DNA of 64,000 bases from an uncultured Carboxylicivirga sp. (GCF_963668385.1 NZ_OY764327.1:1178001-1242000), one strand, 5' to 3'. Positions 26,599 to 36,142 are shown, counted from the first letter of the stretch. Numbers and translations: made by a program. Notes: generated from the sequence alone by a model not told the origin.

Positions 26599-27741
26599 AT
26601 GAAAACCAAAAGATTCCGAATAATGAAAAAGTTGGCCATTAGTCTCATCATTCTTCTTTTAGCTGGCTGCGCTGCCACTACCGACGATAACCGAAAAGAG
26701 AAGGAAACCGAACTTGCCGAATACAAAAACGAGTTATCGCAACTTAAAAAGAAGATTGCCAAACTCGAACAGGAGCTGGCCGATAACTCGGGCGAAGGAG
26801 CTATTGCCGTAATTACAACGCCCATTAAACCCGTTCTTTTCGAACACTTTGTTGATATAAGCGGACAGGTTCAAGCTGATAAAAACATCATTGTAAGCCC
26901 CGAGTCATCTGGTAAAATTGTTAGCATCGATGTAAAAGAAGGACAGCAAGTACAAAAAGGTCAGGTACTGGCTCGCCTAAATACCGAAATGATCGAACGC
27001 AGCCTCGACGAGATTAATATCAACCTCGATTTGGCTAAAACAACTTTCGAGCGTCAGTCGAACTTATGGGAACAAAATATTGGTTCGGAGATGGAGTACC
27101 TTCAGTCCAAATCGCAGATGGAATCGTTAAAGCAGAAAAAAGAAGGGCTCGAAGCTCAACTGAATATGGCAGTAGTGCGGGCTCCTATTAACGGAATTGT
27201 TGATGATATTATTCAGCGCCAGGGCGAGATGGCCAATCCGGCAGCACCGTTTGCACGACTGGTTAATATCGATCAGGTTTACATTACAGCCGATGTTTCA
27301 GAGATGTATCTTCAAAAAATTAAGGCTGGCGATGATGTAAGCATCAACTTTCCGGTATTAGATAAGACGATAGATGCTGAAATTTATCGTACCTCATCGG
27401 TTATCGATCGCGATTCGCGTACCTTTCGCTTACGCATCAACCTGCCAAACAGTTTAGGCGAATACAAACCCAACATGCTGGCCGTGTTAAAGCTTAGAAC
27501 CTATGCGGCAGATAACTCAATTGTTGTTCCATCTATTTTGGTGAAGAAAGATTTTAGTGGCGAATTTGTTTTTATCGCGGTTGATAAGGATGGTAAAAAG
27601 ATTGCCCAAAAACAATACATCAAAACAGGAATAAAAGATAATAACAACACATTGGTAACTGAAGGACTTACCAACGGCGACCAGCTAATTACCACCGGCT
27701 ATGCTCAGGTAGTAGACGGATCTGCTATTTCATTGCAATAA
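26599..27741 (+). CDS. RND efflux membrane fusion protein, lipoprotein (pump 2)
   Basis: 380 residues; an alternative start at 26623 (MKKLAISLIILLLAGCAAT) gives a compact lipoprotein signal peptide and is equally possible. After the lipobox (LAGC) comes a coiled coil (EYKNELSQLKKKIAKLEQEL), then the lipoyl-like halves (IIVSPESSGKIVSIDVKEGQ and VRAPINGIVDDIIQRQGEMA) and the barrel domain (SSVIDRDSRTFRLRINLPN). The N-terminal coiled coil before the adaptor domain is longer than in the pump 1 protein. It connects the pump 2 permease to TolC. Confidence 0.92.
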   Translation: MKTKRFRIMKKLAISLIILLLAGCAATTDDNRKEKETELAEYKNELSQLKKKIAKLEQELADNSGEGAIAVITTPIKPVLFEHFVDISGQVQADKNIIVSPESSGKIVSIDVKEGQQVQKGQVLARLNTEMIERSLDEININLDLAKTTFERQSNLWEQNIGSEMEYLQSKSQMESLKQKKEGLEAQLNMAVVRAPINGIVDDIIQRQGEMANPAAPFARLVNIDQVYITADVSEMYLQKIKAGDDVSINFPVLDKTIDAEIYRTSSVIDRDSRTFRLRINLPNSLGEYKPNMLAVLKLRTYAADNSIVVPSILVKKDFSGEFVFIAVDKDGKKIAQKQYIKTGIKDNNNTLVTEGLTNGDQLITTGYAQVVDGSAISLQ

Positions 27742-27760
27742 CCACGCGAAAAATTAGACA

Positions 27761-30700
27761 ATGACAGAAGATAAAAGACCCAAGGAAAAAGTTTCGACCC
27801 GGAAATTTAAACCAACATACTGGGCCCTCGATAATAAAAACACCATCTACATTCTAACCCTGTTTTTAATTGTGGCCGGATGGATGGGCTATACTTCCAT
27901 GCAACGCGAGCAGTTTCCCGAGATAGTAGTACCCTATATATCGGTAAGTACACCTCACCCGGGAAACAGCCCTTTGGATATCGAAAACCTGATTACCCGT
28001 CCCATTGAAAAAGAGCTTAAAGACCTGGACGGAGTAAAGCGTATGTCGTCAAACTCGTTTCAGGATATGAGTTTGATAATTGTTGAGTTCGAAACCGATG
28101 TTCCGGTCGATCAGGCAAAGCTGGATGTAAAAGATAAAGTCGACAAGGCCCTGCGCGAACTACCGGATGATTTAATGGACGATCCGATTGTGGATGACAT
28201 CGATTTCTCGGAGTTTCCGGTATTAAACATCAACCTGTCGGGCGATTATTCTATTTACGAATTAAAAAAGTTTGCCGAAGATTTACAGGATGATTTCGAA
28301 ACCTTACGCGAAGTGCGCGAAGCCGATGTTAGGGGAGTAGATGAGCGCGAAATAAAGATACATGCTGATCCACACCGGATGAATGCCTACAACATCAGTT
28401 TTATGGATATTGAACTGGCTGTACAAACCGAAAACTTTACTGTGGGAGCAGGCGAAATAAAGGTAGATGGTACCCGTCGTTCCATACGTGTACAAGCCGA
28501 TTACACCAACATGGACGAGATCAGAAACACCATTGTAAAAGAGGTGGATGGAAGAGCCGTGTACATCAAGGATGTTGCCGATGTTATCGATGGTTTTGAA
28601 GAACAATCATCTATTTCTCGCTTAAACCATAAATCGGTGGTAACATTATCCATCGTTAAGAAAAGTGGCGAAAACCTGCTCGATGCAACAGATAAAATAC
28701 TGGCCATCATTAAAGATAAACAAGCCAGCGAAACCTTACCTAAAGATTTAACCATCACCATTACCGATGATCAATCGGTATTTGTTCGCGATCAAATCAG
28801 TAATCTCGAAAACAGTATTTTACTGGGGATGATCTTTGTAATGATTGTCCTTTACATGTTTTTGGGGCTACGTAATGCCATCTTCTCGGGCCTGGCCATC
28901 CCCATGTCGATGATTATTTCCATGATGATTCTGAAACAGATTGGTTATACCATTAATACCATGGTACTTTTCTCATTGGTACTGGCACTGGGAATGCTGG
29001 TTGATAATGCCATTGTGGTTATCGAAAACGTTTACCGCATGATGGAGCATGGCGTGAAGACATCAAAGGCCGTTAAAAATGGAACCAGCGAAATTGCTAT
29101 TCCCATTATTTCGTCAACAGCCACAACACTGGCAGCATTCTTTCCATTGATTTTTTGGCCCGGCATTGTTGGTAAATTCATGAGTTACCTGCCCATTACG
29201 CTTATCATTGTACTATCGTCGTCGTTATTTGTAGCATTGGTAATTAACCCTGCATACGCTTCTAATTTTATGAAGCTCGAAGATGTTAAAGAGAAAAAGA
29301 GCTTTCGAAAGTATTTCTACGTTACCGGAGGCATTGCCATATTAGGAGTATTATCCTATCTAATGGGAAGTATACTTTGGGGAAATATTCTGGTGTTACC
29401 ATTTATTATCACCGCCCTAAACAAATACGTATTGAAGCCATCAGCCATATGGTTTCAACACACCTTTTTACCCTTCCTCGAAGATCAGTACGAAAAAACA
29501 CTGCGCAAGGCAATGGGCCGAAAAACAAGTAAAATGCTTATGGGTGGATCCATTGCACTTTTTCTGTTTTCGGTTGTGTTTTATGCCATGATACCAACAG
29601 AAGTGCTGTTTTTTCCACAAAACGAACCCCGTACCATTTATGTAACCATGGAATTACCATTGGGTACCGATATTGAGGTTACCGACCAGGTAACGGTAAA
29701 TTCCGAAAATATTTTATACGGAACCCTGGAACCTTACATGGATATTATAAAATCAGTAGGGGTTAGTGTTGGTACAGGTAAGGGAGGTTTGTTCGACACC
29801 GGACGATCGCCCAACAAATCGTTAACAACCATTACCTTTGTCGATTATCAATATCGAAAAGGACATAGCACACGCGATATAATGTCGAAGCTATCCGATG
29901 CCTATAAAGGATTTGTAGGAGCCAAGATATTTATCGAAAAAGAAGAAAACGGGCCTCCGGTAGGTAAACCCGTAAATATTGAAATTAGTGGTGATGATTA
30001 CGAAAAACTGATTGATGTAACCAGCGATATCAAGCGGGTGATTGACGAAGACAACATCTCGGGTATCGAAAACCTTGAGATGGACCTGAACACCAATAAG
30101 CCCGAGATGCAATTATTTATCGATAGGGATAAAGTACGTCGCATGGGACTATCAACACAAGCTGTGGCCATGGCTTTACGTACTTCGCTTTATGGTAAAG
30201 AGATTGGTAAATTTAAAGATGGTGAGGATGAATACGACATTATGCTTCGCCTGAAAGACCAATACCGATACGATGTGTCTACTTTAATGAATCAGAAGAT
30301 TAAAGTGGATAAAAACGGGGTGAATCACCTCATTCCGATTTCGGCCGTTGCTACTTACGAATATTCATCAACCTACGAAAAGATAAACCGTGTTGACAAT
30401 ACTCGTGTTATCACTCTTAGTTCGAATATTATTGAAGGATACAATGCCAACGAAGTAAACGCCCGCATTCGCGTATTACTCGATGATTATAAAATGCCCA
30501 ACAACTACTCGTGGAAGATGACTGGGGAGCAGGAAAATCAACAGGAAACAGCCGACTTTTTAGTGGGTGCCTTACTCTTTGCCCTGGCCTTAATTGCCAT
30601 GATTTTAATTACACAGTTTAACTCGGGCGCCAAACCTTTGATTATTATAGGTACTGTAGGATTAAGCACCATTGGAGTTTTTATGGGCTTGGGAACCTTT

Positions 30701-31195
30701 AAGATGGATTTTGTAATTCTGATGACCGGCCTTGGAATTGTTTCATTGGCAGGTATTGTGGTTAACAACGGAATTGTGTTAATTGATTACATCGACCTGA
30801 TTCGCAAACAAAAGAAAGAAGAGCTTGGTATGAGCGAGCATGGCCGCTTATCGCGCGAAGAAGAAGTTGAGTGTATTACACGAGCCGGAAAAACCCGTTT
30901 ACGTCCGGTACTTTTAACTGCCATTACAACAGTATTAGGTTTGATTCCAATGGCTATTGGTTTGAACTTCGATTTCTTTAGCCTTTTCGAAAAGCTCGAT
31001 CCCAACATTTATTTTGGAGGCGATAATGCCGACTTTTGGTCACCAATGGCTTGGACAGTTATTTTCGGGTTAACTACCTCAACTGTTTTAACTCTTGTAA
31101 TGGCTCCGGTAATGTATAATCTGGCAGTAAGAGCTCGTAACCGCTTAATAAAAGCCAAACCCATCGACTTGGTTAGAAATGATGAAGACAATTAA
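27761..31195 (+). CDS. RND-family efflux pump permease (pump 2)
   Basis: 1,144 residues, about 100 more than a typical HAE1 pump. Core motifs are intact: REQFPEIVVPYISVSTPHPG at the first porter domain, the proton-relay helix LALGMLVDNAIVVIENVYRM (with a DN in place of DD), and LVSLAGIVVNNGIVLIDYID-type sequence in the C-terminal half followed by RLRPVLLTAITTVLGLIPMA. The extra length comes from an insertion between helices 6 and 7 (residues about 520-570) with further hydrophobic segments and from a longer region before the last helices (GLNFDFFSLFEKLDPNIYFG). The substitution at the second relay aspartate is a normal variant in some RND groups. The substrate is unknown. Confidence 0.92.
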   Translation: MTEDKRPKEKVSTRKFKPTYWALDNKNTIYILTLFLIVAGWMGYTSMQREQFPEIVVPYISVSTPHPGNSPLDIENLITRPIEKELKDLDGVKRMSSNSFQDMSLIIVEFETDVPVDQAKLDVKDKVDKALRELPDDLMDDPIVDDIDFSEFPVLNINLSGDYSIYELKKFAEDLQDDFETLREVREADVRGVDEREIKIHADPHRMNAYNISFMDIELAVQTENFTVGAGEIKVDGTRRSIRVQADYTNMDEIRNTIVKEVDGRAVYIKDVADVIDGFEEQSSISRLNHKSVVTLSIVKKSGENLLDATDKILAIIKDKQASETLPKDLTITITDDQSVFVRDQISNLENSILLGMIFVMIVLYMFLGLRNAIFSGLAIPMSMIISMMILKQIGYTINTMVLFSLVLALGMLVDNAIVVIENVYRMMEHGVKTSKAVKNGTSEIAIPIISSTATTLAAFFPLIFWPGIVGKFMSYLPITLIIVLSSSLFVALVINPAYASNFMKLEDVKEKKSFRKYFYVTGGIAILGVLSYLMGSILWGNILVLPFIITALNKYVLKPSAIWFQHTFLPFLEDQYEKTLRKAMGRKTSKMLMGGSIALFLFSVVFYAMIPTEVLFFPQNEPRTIYVTMELPLGTDIEVTDQVTVNSENILYGTLEPYMDIIKSVGVSVGTGKGGLFDTGRSPNKSLTTITFVDYQYRKGHSTRDIMSKLSDAYKGFVGAKIFIEKEENGPPVGKPVNIEISGDDYEKLIDVTSDIKRVIDEDNISGIENLEMDLNTNKPEMQLFIDRDKVRRMGLSTQAVAMALRTSLYGKEIGKFKDGEDEYDIMLRLKDQYRYDVSTLMNQKIKVDKNGVNHLIPISAVATYEYSSTYEKINRVDNTRVITLSSNIIEGYNANEVNARIRVLLDDYKMPNNYSWKMTGEQENQQETADFLVGALLFALALIAMILITQFNSGAKPLIIIGTVGLSTIGVFMGLGTFKMDFVILMTGLGIVSLAGIVVNNGIVLIDYIDLIRKQKKEELGMSEHGRLSREEEVECITRAGKTRLRPVLLTAITTVLGLIPMAIGLNFDFFSLFEKLDPNIYFGGDNADFWSPMAWTVIFGLTTSTVLTLVMAPVMYNLAVRARNRLIKAKPIDLVRNDEDN

Positions 31196-31217
31196 CCAAT
31201 TCGAATTATTATAAAAA

Positions 31218-31277
31218 ACGATGTGTATTTACATAATTACTCCATTTTAATAGAGTAATTATGTAAATACACATCGT
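31218..31277. terminator. 25-bp perfect inverted repeat after efflux operon 2
   Basis: 31218-31242 is the exact reverse complement of 31253-31277, with a 10-nt AT-rich loop; a GTTTTATTG tail follows. It most likely terminates the efflux operon, but the stem is unusually long and perfect and could have another function. Confidence 0.7.
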
Positions 31278-31348
31278 GTTTTATTGTTTGTTGATGTCAA
31301 TATAGAAGCAGCCCTCCTTATGTTATTGTAATCTTGTGTTTTACAAAA

Positions 31349-31364
31349 TGCTTCACGTGAAACA
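31349..31364. promoter_or_regulatory. parS-like ParB-binding site
   Basis: TGCTTCACGTGAAACA matches the well-known bacterial parS consensus TGTTTCACGTGAAACA at 15 of 16 positions, including the whole TTCACGTGAA core. It ends 20 bp before the -7-like box of the downstream lipoprotein gene, and so overlaps the promoter. parS sites cluster near replication origins. Confidence 0.8.
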
Positions 31365-31383
31365 AAAAATATAGAAAAAATCT

Positions 31384-31391
31384 TATCTTTA
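31384..31391 (+). promoter_or_regulatory. -7-like box of the 31423 lipoprotein gene
   Basis: TATCTTTA (TAnnTTTG with A at the last position) lies 32-39 bp before the preferred ATG at 31423 and 14 bp before the alternative ATG at 31405. Confidence 0.4.
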
Positions 31392-31422
31392 CTTCAATAT
31401 TATAATGAAGCAAGCTAACACA

Positions 31423-32187
31423 ATGAAATACAGACTTAAAACAGCAATCGCTGTAATTACATTATTATCATCATGCAACTCAAATAATCAAAACAAAGAC
31501 ATTGAGTTATCTGAGTTTTACCGAGTTTATTTCGAACAAAGAGGTGATAAAATGAGACTTTATACAGAAGCAGACTCGTTAAATGCTAATCTACAATTAA
31601 AAGATTTTGGTAATTCAATGTGGGCCTATAATGACTACTTGTTTCGAAACTACTCCAAGACTATAAAATTATATTCACACTTTAAATCCTTATTACCCGA
31701 TACATCAGCCATTAAACAAGAGTTTAAGACTTCGCTTAGAAAGGATATAGAGTTTAAAGAGTTATTTAAACAAAGCTTGATTAACAAGAACATACCCTCT
31801 ATCACCATCGATTCTTTAAGTGTAATTGCTTCAAGGTTTTATTTAGTTCATAGAGTCCATAAACAGATATACATGCACCTTTGTGCTAACATTAACGAAG
31901 TACAAACACGGGAACAAAACGAGTTTTCGCCTTACTACAATGCTTTTTGCTTTATGACGATACGAATGAATGATGAAGCTTCAGACTTAGCATCTACATT
32001 GCTAACTCCCTATTCTACAGAACTAGATAATCAGAAAAACATCAGTGATGTGCGTCTTATGGAAATAAAAAAGGAGGTATTCGAAACTGCGTCAAAAAAC
32101 AAACAACTACAAGATGTACTAATCAAGGAATATAATAAGAAAAAAGAATTTCTAAACTTTGAATTAGTAGTGTCTGATAATGAGTAA
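31423..32187 (+). CDS. Lipoprotein of unknown function
   Basis: 254 residues from the ATG at 31423, chosen because MKYRLKTAIAVITLLSSCNS is a lipoprotein signal peptide; an ATG at 31405 adds six residues. The mature part is mostly helical (IELSEFYRVYFEQRGDKMRL, SLRKDIEFKELFKQSLINKN, LMEIKKEVFETASKNKQLQD). No family was recognised. It is a single-gene unit with a parS-like site in front of it and a terminator behind it (32206-32249), convergent with hemN. Confidence 0.65.
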   Translation: MKYRLKTAIAVITLLSSCNSNNQNKDIELSEFYRVYFEQRGDKMRLYTEADSLNANLQLKDFGNSMWAYNDYLFRNYSKTIKLYSHFKSLLPDTSAIKQEFKTSLRKDIEFKELFKQSLINKNIPSITIDSLSVIASRFYLVHRVHKQIYMHLCANINEVQTREQNEFSPYYNAFCFMTIRMNDEASDLASTLLTPYSTELDNQKNISDVRLMEIKKEVFETASKNKQLQDVLIKEYNKKKEFLNFELVVSDNE

Positions 32188-32205
32188 TAACTCTGAAATA
32201 AGATA

Positions 32206-32249
32206 AGGAACGGTTCTTCATAAACATCTTGTAATAAAGAACCGTTCTT
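32206..32249. terminator. Bidirectional terminator between convergent units
   Basis: GAACGGTTCTT (32208-32218) pairs perfectly with AAGAACCGTTC (32237-32247), and the pairing extends outward with weaker pairs. It lies between the lipoprotein gene and the end of hemN. Confidence 0.8.
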
Positions 32250-32256
32250 AAGCTTT

Positions 32257-33639
32257 TTATACTGTTTTTGAATATTGCCCTTTACCACTTTTAAGAGCCG
32301 GATCAAAAGCCATAGCAATATTACGAATGATGAAGCGTCCTTGTCCCTTTACTATGAACTCATCGTTGGATAGTTCCAGCAATTCGTCATCAATAAAAGA
32401 TTGAACTTTCTCTAACCGAAAATCAACAGCAGAATATACTTCTCTTATCGAAACAGAAAAATCATCAGCTACTTGTTTGAAGTCAACAAAGTAATTACAC
32501 ATCACCTCATTAATAACCTGACGAACAATCTGCTCCTTTTGATTTAGCTTATATCCACGTACAACGGCTCTACCATCTTTTTCGACACGTTCCATGTATT
32601 CTCTGATGGTTTTCTCATTCTGGCTGTAAGCATTAAACAACTGACTGATACTTGAGGTACCAAATCCATAAACCTGACCGGTTGTTTCGCGGGTACAATA
32701 TCCCTGGAAATTACGGTGAAGCTTTTTATCTCGAAGTGCAATGGCAAAATCATCTTCAGGCTTGGCAAAATGATCCATGCCGATAGGTACATACCCTTTT
32801 TGAACGGCCAAGTTATAGGCATCTTCCAACATGGTTATTTTCTCATCAGCACCCGGTAATCCATATTGCTCTAACTCTTTTTGTCGCGTCATTACAGATG
32901 GGACATGAGCGTATGAGAATGTTACCAACCGATCAGGATCAGCTTCCAGTGCCATCTTAACGGTCTCATTAAAACTCTCTCTTGTCTGAAAAGGAAGACC
33001 GTATACTAAATCAAGATTGATACCTGAAAAACCAACTTTACGAAGGTAAGCTATCATCTCTTTAACCGGAACACGCGGAGCTTTACGATTGATAGCATCA
33101 AGTACTTCCTGCTTAAAATCCTGTACACCTAAACTAATACGATTAAAACCCATATCGCGGAGCTCATCCACCATCTTAAAATCCAAATAGGCAGGACTAC
33201 ATTCCATCGCCATTTCGTAGCTATCGGCAAAAGTGAAGTTTCGCTTGATAGCCTCAGTAACTCTTCTTATAAGCTTTGCTGAGATAGCATTAGGAGTTCC
33301 TCCTCCCCAGTGAACCTGGGTCAATTTCCGATCTTTGGAAATATCCTGCGAAACCAGGTCAATCTCTTTGATCAGTGTATCAATATAACTTTCGATGGTT
33401 TTAGCACCCATACCTGTGTATGTTGTGCAACCACAGAACGTACATAGTTGAGGACAAAATGGAATATGGATATATACCGAAACATTTTCAGGCGTCTCCT
33501 GATTGGATACAATCACACTCTCCTTGTAATCCTCATTTCCATACTCACTGTGAAAGAATGTAGCTGGGGGATAACTGGTGTATCTGGGCCCTGCAACATT
33601 ATATTTATCCAATAGGTTCCTGTCAAATGTTAACATCAC
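32257..33639 (-). CDS. hemN: Oxygen-independent coproporphyrinogen III dehydrogenase
   Basis: 460 residues, the normal length. It begins with the HemN signature NVAGPRYTSYPPATFF and has the radical-SAM cluster motif HIPFCPQLCTFCGC (Cys-x3-Cys-x2-Cys plus the fourth HemN cysteine), followed by the SAM-binding VHWGGGTPNA and ISLGVQDF. It converts coproporphyrinogen III to protoporphyrinogen IX without oxygen, using two S-adenosylmethionine. The PRYTSYP start distinguishes it from HemW-type proteins. It is the last gene of the hem cluster, 68 bp after hemE. Confidence 0.96.
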   Translation of the reverse strand: MMLTFDRNLLDKYNVAGPRYTSYPPATFFHSEYGNEDYKESVIVSNQETPENVSVYIHIPFCPQLCTFCGCTTYTGMGAKTIESYIDTLIKEIDLVSQDISKDRKLTQVHWGGGTPNAISAKLIRRVTEAIKRNFTFADSYEMAMECSPAYLDFKMVDELRDMGFNRISLGVQDFKQEVLDAINRKAPRVPVKEMIAYLRKVGFSGINLDLVYGLPFQTRESFNETVKMALEADPDRLVTFSYAHVPSVMTRQKELEQYGLPGADEKITMLEDAYNLAVQKGYVPIGMDHFAKPEDDFAIALRDKKLHRNFQGYCTRETTGQVYGFGTSSISQLFNAYSQNEKTIREYMERVEKDGRAVVRGYKLNQKEQIVRQVINEVMCNYFVDFKQVADDFSVSIREVYSAVDFRLEKVQSFIDDELLELSNDEFIVKGQGRFIIRNIAMAFDPALKSGKGQYSKTV

Positions 33640-33650
33640 TCTAATGTTTA

Positions 33651-33701
33651 ATGGTTAGTGGTTAATGATTCTTTCGTTTACAATTAACCATTTATCATTA
33701 A
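33651..33701. repeat. Inverted-repeat patch between hemE and hemN
   Basis: ATGGTTA (33651-33657) and TTAATGAT (33662-33669) are inverted against TAACCAT (33685-33691) and ATCATTAA (33694-33701). The stutter-like GGTTAGTGGTTAATG motif is of a kind often seen between Bacteroidota genes. Confidence 0.5.
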
Positions 33702-33707
33702 TATTTG

Positions 33708-34739
33708 CTATCTATTCCAATTTGCTGATTTTACCCAATCGATCACGAATTTCACATTTTCAACTGGCAAGTCAGGTAATATACCATGTCCTAAATTGAA
33801 AATCCATTTCTGATTATCGCGCCCAAATGGCAAATATGTCTTATTCAATTCGGCTTCAATATCCTGTTGACTTGCATACAAGAGACGAGGATCAAGGTTA
33901 CCTTGTAATCCTACTTCAGGGTCAACAATGGAACGTGCATGTTTCAATGACATACGCCAATCGATACCCACAAAATCAGAAACCTCTTTAGTAACCGCAC
34001 TGATTCCATTACCTAAATCCTTAGGAAAATAAATAGTTGGGATACCTTTATCTCGAACTGCCTTTAATATCTTTTTTGATGCAGGAAGAATCATATCCAA
34101 ATAAAGCTCCTCAGGTAATAAACCTCCATAAGTCTCAAAAAGCTGGAATGCTTCTACACCATGCTCGGCTTGCTTTACTGCATATTCAACAGACACTTCG
34201 GTTAGTGCATCAATAATCTTCTGACTGGTTTTTCTATCTTTATAAAGAAATTCGGTAGCATTCTTAAAAGTAATATCGCGCACATTATCGCGAAACATGA
34301 AACAGAAAGTAGTAAGCAATCCACCACAAAAACCAATCAAAGGTTTATTCTCGGGTCGAGTTTCTAAAATCTTATCAATAGCCGCATAAACATGATCGAG
34401 TTTGTTCATGTTTTTAGTTAGCTGCTTAATCGGATCGTCATAGGTATGCAAAGGTGCACCAAAAACAGGGCCTGCTTCAGTGAACTTCAACGACATTCCC
34501 AAGGCCTCAGGTACTACTAAAATATCAGAAAACAGAATGGCAGCATCCACGCCTAAATCATAAATAGGCATTAAAGTAACTTTAGCAGCCAATTCAGGAT
34601 CTTCCATCAACTCCGAAAAAGTATAATTCTCTTTCAGTGCTCTGTAGTTAGGCAACACACGCCCCGCCTGACGCATAAACCACACTGGCGGTCGTTTGGT
34701 GTTTTTACCTTTTATTGTATCTAAAAATATATTTGCCAT
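33708..34739 (-). CDS. hemE: Uroporphyrinogen decarboxylase
   Basis: 343 residues. It carries signature 1, PPVWFMRQAGRVLPNYRA, with the substrate-binding arginines, the conserved aspartate region AAILFSDILVVPEALG, the GFCGGLLTTFCFMF loop and the closing GNLDPRLLYA / FNLGHGILPDLPVENV. It decarboxylates the four acetate side chains of uroporphyrinogen III to give coproporphyrinogen III. It lies between hemL and hemN in the hem cluster; an 83-bp gap to hemL contains an inverted repeat. Confidence 0.97.
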   Translation of the reverse strand: MANIFLDTIKGKNTKRPPVWFMRQAGRVLPNYRALKENYTFSELMEDPELAAKVTLMPIYDLGVDAAILFSDILVVPEALGMSLKFTEAGPVFGAPLHTYDDPIKQLTKNMNKLDHVYAAIDKILETRPENKPLIGFCGGLLTTFCFMFRDNVRDITFKNATEFLYKDRKTSQKIIDALTEVSVEYAVKQAEHGVEAFQLFETYGGLLPEELYLDMILPASKKILKAVRDKGIPTIYFPKDLGNGISAVTKEVSDFVGIDWRMSLKHARSIVDPEVGLQGNLDPRLLYASQQDIEAELNKTYLPFGRDNQKWIFNLGHGILPDLPVENVKFVIDWVKSANWNR

Positions 34740-34746
34740 AAAAATA

Positions 34747-34809
34747 GTGCATAGTTATTAGTGCGAAGTGCGTGGTGCATAGTATTTCCAGTTTGTTTTC
34801 ACTATGCAC
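34747..34809. repeat. GTGCATAGT inverted-repeat patch between hemL and hemE
   Basis: GTGCATAGT occurs at 34747-34755 and 34775-34783; ACTATGCAC at 34801-34809 is the perfect inverse of both, so two alternative 9-bp hairpins can form. Intervening GTGCGAAGTGCGTG stutters suggest replication slippage. Confidence 0.6.
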
Positions 34810-34822
34810 ATTTCACTAAACA

Positions 34823-36115
34823 CTATTTAAGTGCTTCCAACGCTTTACGGTTCCCTTTAATTAACTTCTCCAAATCCTTTTCGGTGTGAGCCATTGAAAT
34901 AAATAAACACTCAAATTGAGAAGGAGCAATATATAAACCATTATCAATCATTCCTTTGAAATAATCAGCATATTTTCCGGTATCCGAACTCATAGCTTCA
35001 TCAAACGAAGCTACTTGATCGCCATCAGTAAAGAAAGCTGTCATCATGGAACCCACACGGTTCAATACTACCTTTAAACCTAATTCTTTTGCATTCAGTT
35101 TAAATCCTTCTTCTACAAATTTTGCTTTCTTCTCAAGGTCGTGATATGCATTTGGTGTTTCATCCAACTTTTTCAAAGCAGTTAAACCGGCAGCCATTGC
35201 TAAAGGGTTTCCAGATAATGTTCCTGCTTGATAAACAGGTCCGATAGGAGCAAGCATATCCATAATTTCAGCACTTCCTCCATATGCACCAACAGGCAGT
35301 CCACCACCAATAATTTTCCCCAAAGTGGTTAAATCAGGCATCACATTGTAATACTCCTGAGCACCTCCCTTAGCCAAACGGAAACCTGTAATAACCTCAT
35401 CAAAAATTAATAAGGCTCCATTATCTTTGGTAATCTTACGTAATCCTTCCAAAAATCCTTTTGCAGGAGGAACAACTCCCATATTACCTGCCACAGGCTC
35501 AACAATAACAGCAGCTATTTCATCTTTATGCTGATCGAACAATGCCTGAACAGATTCCAGATTGTTATAATCCGCTGTTAAGGTATCTTTAGCCGTACTT
35601 TTTGTTACACCGGGGCTATCAGGTAATCCTAGTGTAATTGCACCCGAACCAGCCTTAATTAAGAAGCTATCTCCATGTCCGTGATAACATCCTGCAAATT
35701 TGATGATCAACTCACGTTTGGTATAGCCACGAGCCAAACGAATGGCACTCATGGTTGCTTCTGTTCCAGAGTTCACCATACGAACCTTCTCGATTGATGG
35801 CACCATCTTTACGATTTGCTCAGCCATCTCTGTCTCAATAAGAGTAGGAGCACCATAACTGGTTCCCAAAGAAGCGGCATCAGCAACGGCCTTTATAACA
35901 TCGTCATGAGCATGTCCTAAAATAAGTGGACCCCATGAAGCAACAAAATCAGTATATTCGTTATCGTCAATATCCCAAACAGTAGTTCCTTTTGCTTTTT
36001 GAATAAACAGAGGATCGATGCCTACACTTTTAAAAGCGCGCACCGGTGAATTTACACCTCCTGGAATTACTTTTTGAGCTTCCTGAAAGGCTTGTTTGCT
36101 ATTATTGTTATTCAT
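34823..36115 (-). CDS. hemL: Glutamate-1-semialdehyde 2,1-aminomutase
   Basis: 430 residues from the ATG at 36115; a GTG at 36142 extends the frame by nine residues, but the family starts near the internal position ([20 protein letters not shown]). PLP-binding features are [51 protein letters not shown] and the Schiff-base lysine in [17 protein letters not shown]. It converts glutamate-1-semialdehyde to 5-aminolevulinate in the C5 pathway, directly after the HemA product. The 236-bp gap to hemB holds a repeat-like element. Confidence 0.97.
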   Translation of the reverse strand: MNNNNSKQAFQEAQKVIPGGVNSPVRAFKSVGIDPLFIQKAKGTTVWDIDDNEYTDFVASWGPLILGHAHDDVIKAVADAASLGTSYGAPTLIETEMAEQIVKMVPSIEKVRMVNSGTEATMSAIRLARGYTKRELIIKFAGCYHGHGDSFLIKAGSGAITLGLPDSPGVTKSTAKDTLTADYNNLESVQALFDQHKDEIAAVIVEPVAGNMGVVPPAKGFLEGLRKITKDNGALLIFDEVITGFRLAKGGAQEYYNVMPDLTTLGKIIGGGLPVGAYGGSAEIMDMLAPIGPVYQAGTLSGNPLAMAAGLTALKKLDETPNAYHDLEKKAKFVEEGFKLNAKELGLKVVLNRVGSMMTAFFTDGDQVASFDEAMSSDTGKYADYFKGMIDNGLYIAPSQFECLFISMAHTEKDLEKLIKGNRKALEALK

Positions 36116-36142
36116 ATTAGTATCAAGATTAAATTTCTTCAC

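Noticed and set aside
32257-33639. HemW (haem chaperone) rather than HemN
   Set aside because: The PRYTSYP opening and the fourth cysteine of CxxxCxxCxC are those of true HemN, and it lies in a haem gene cluster.
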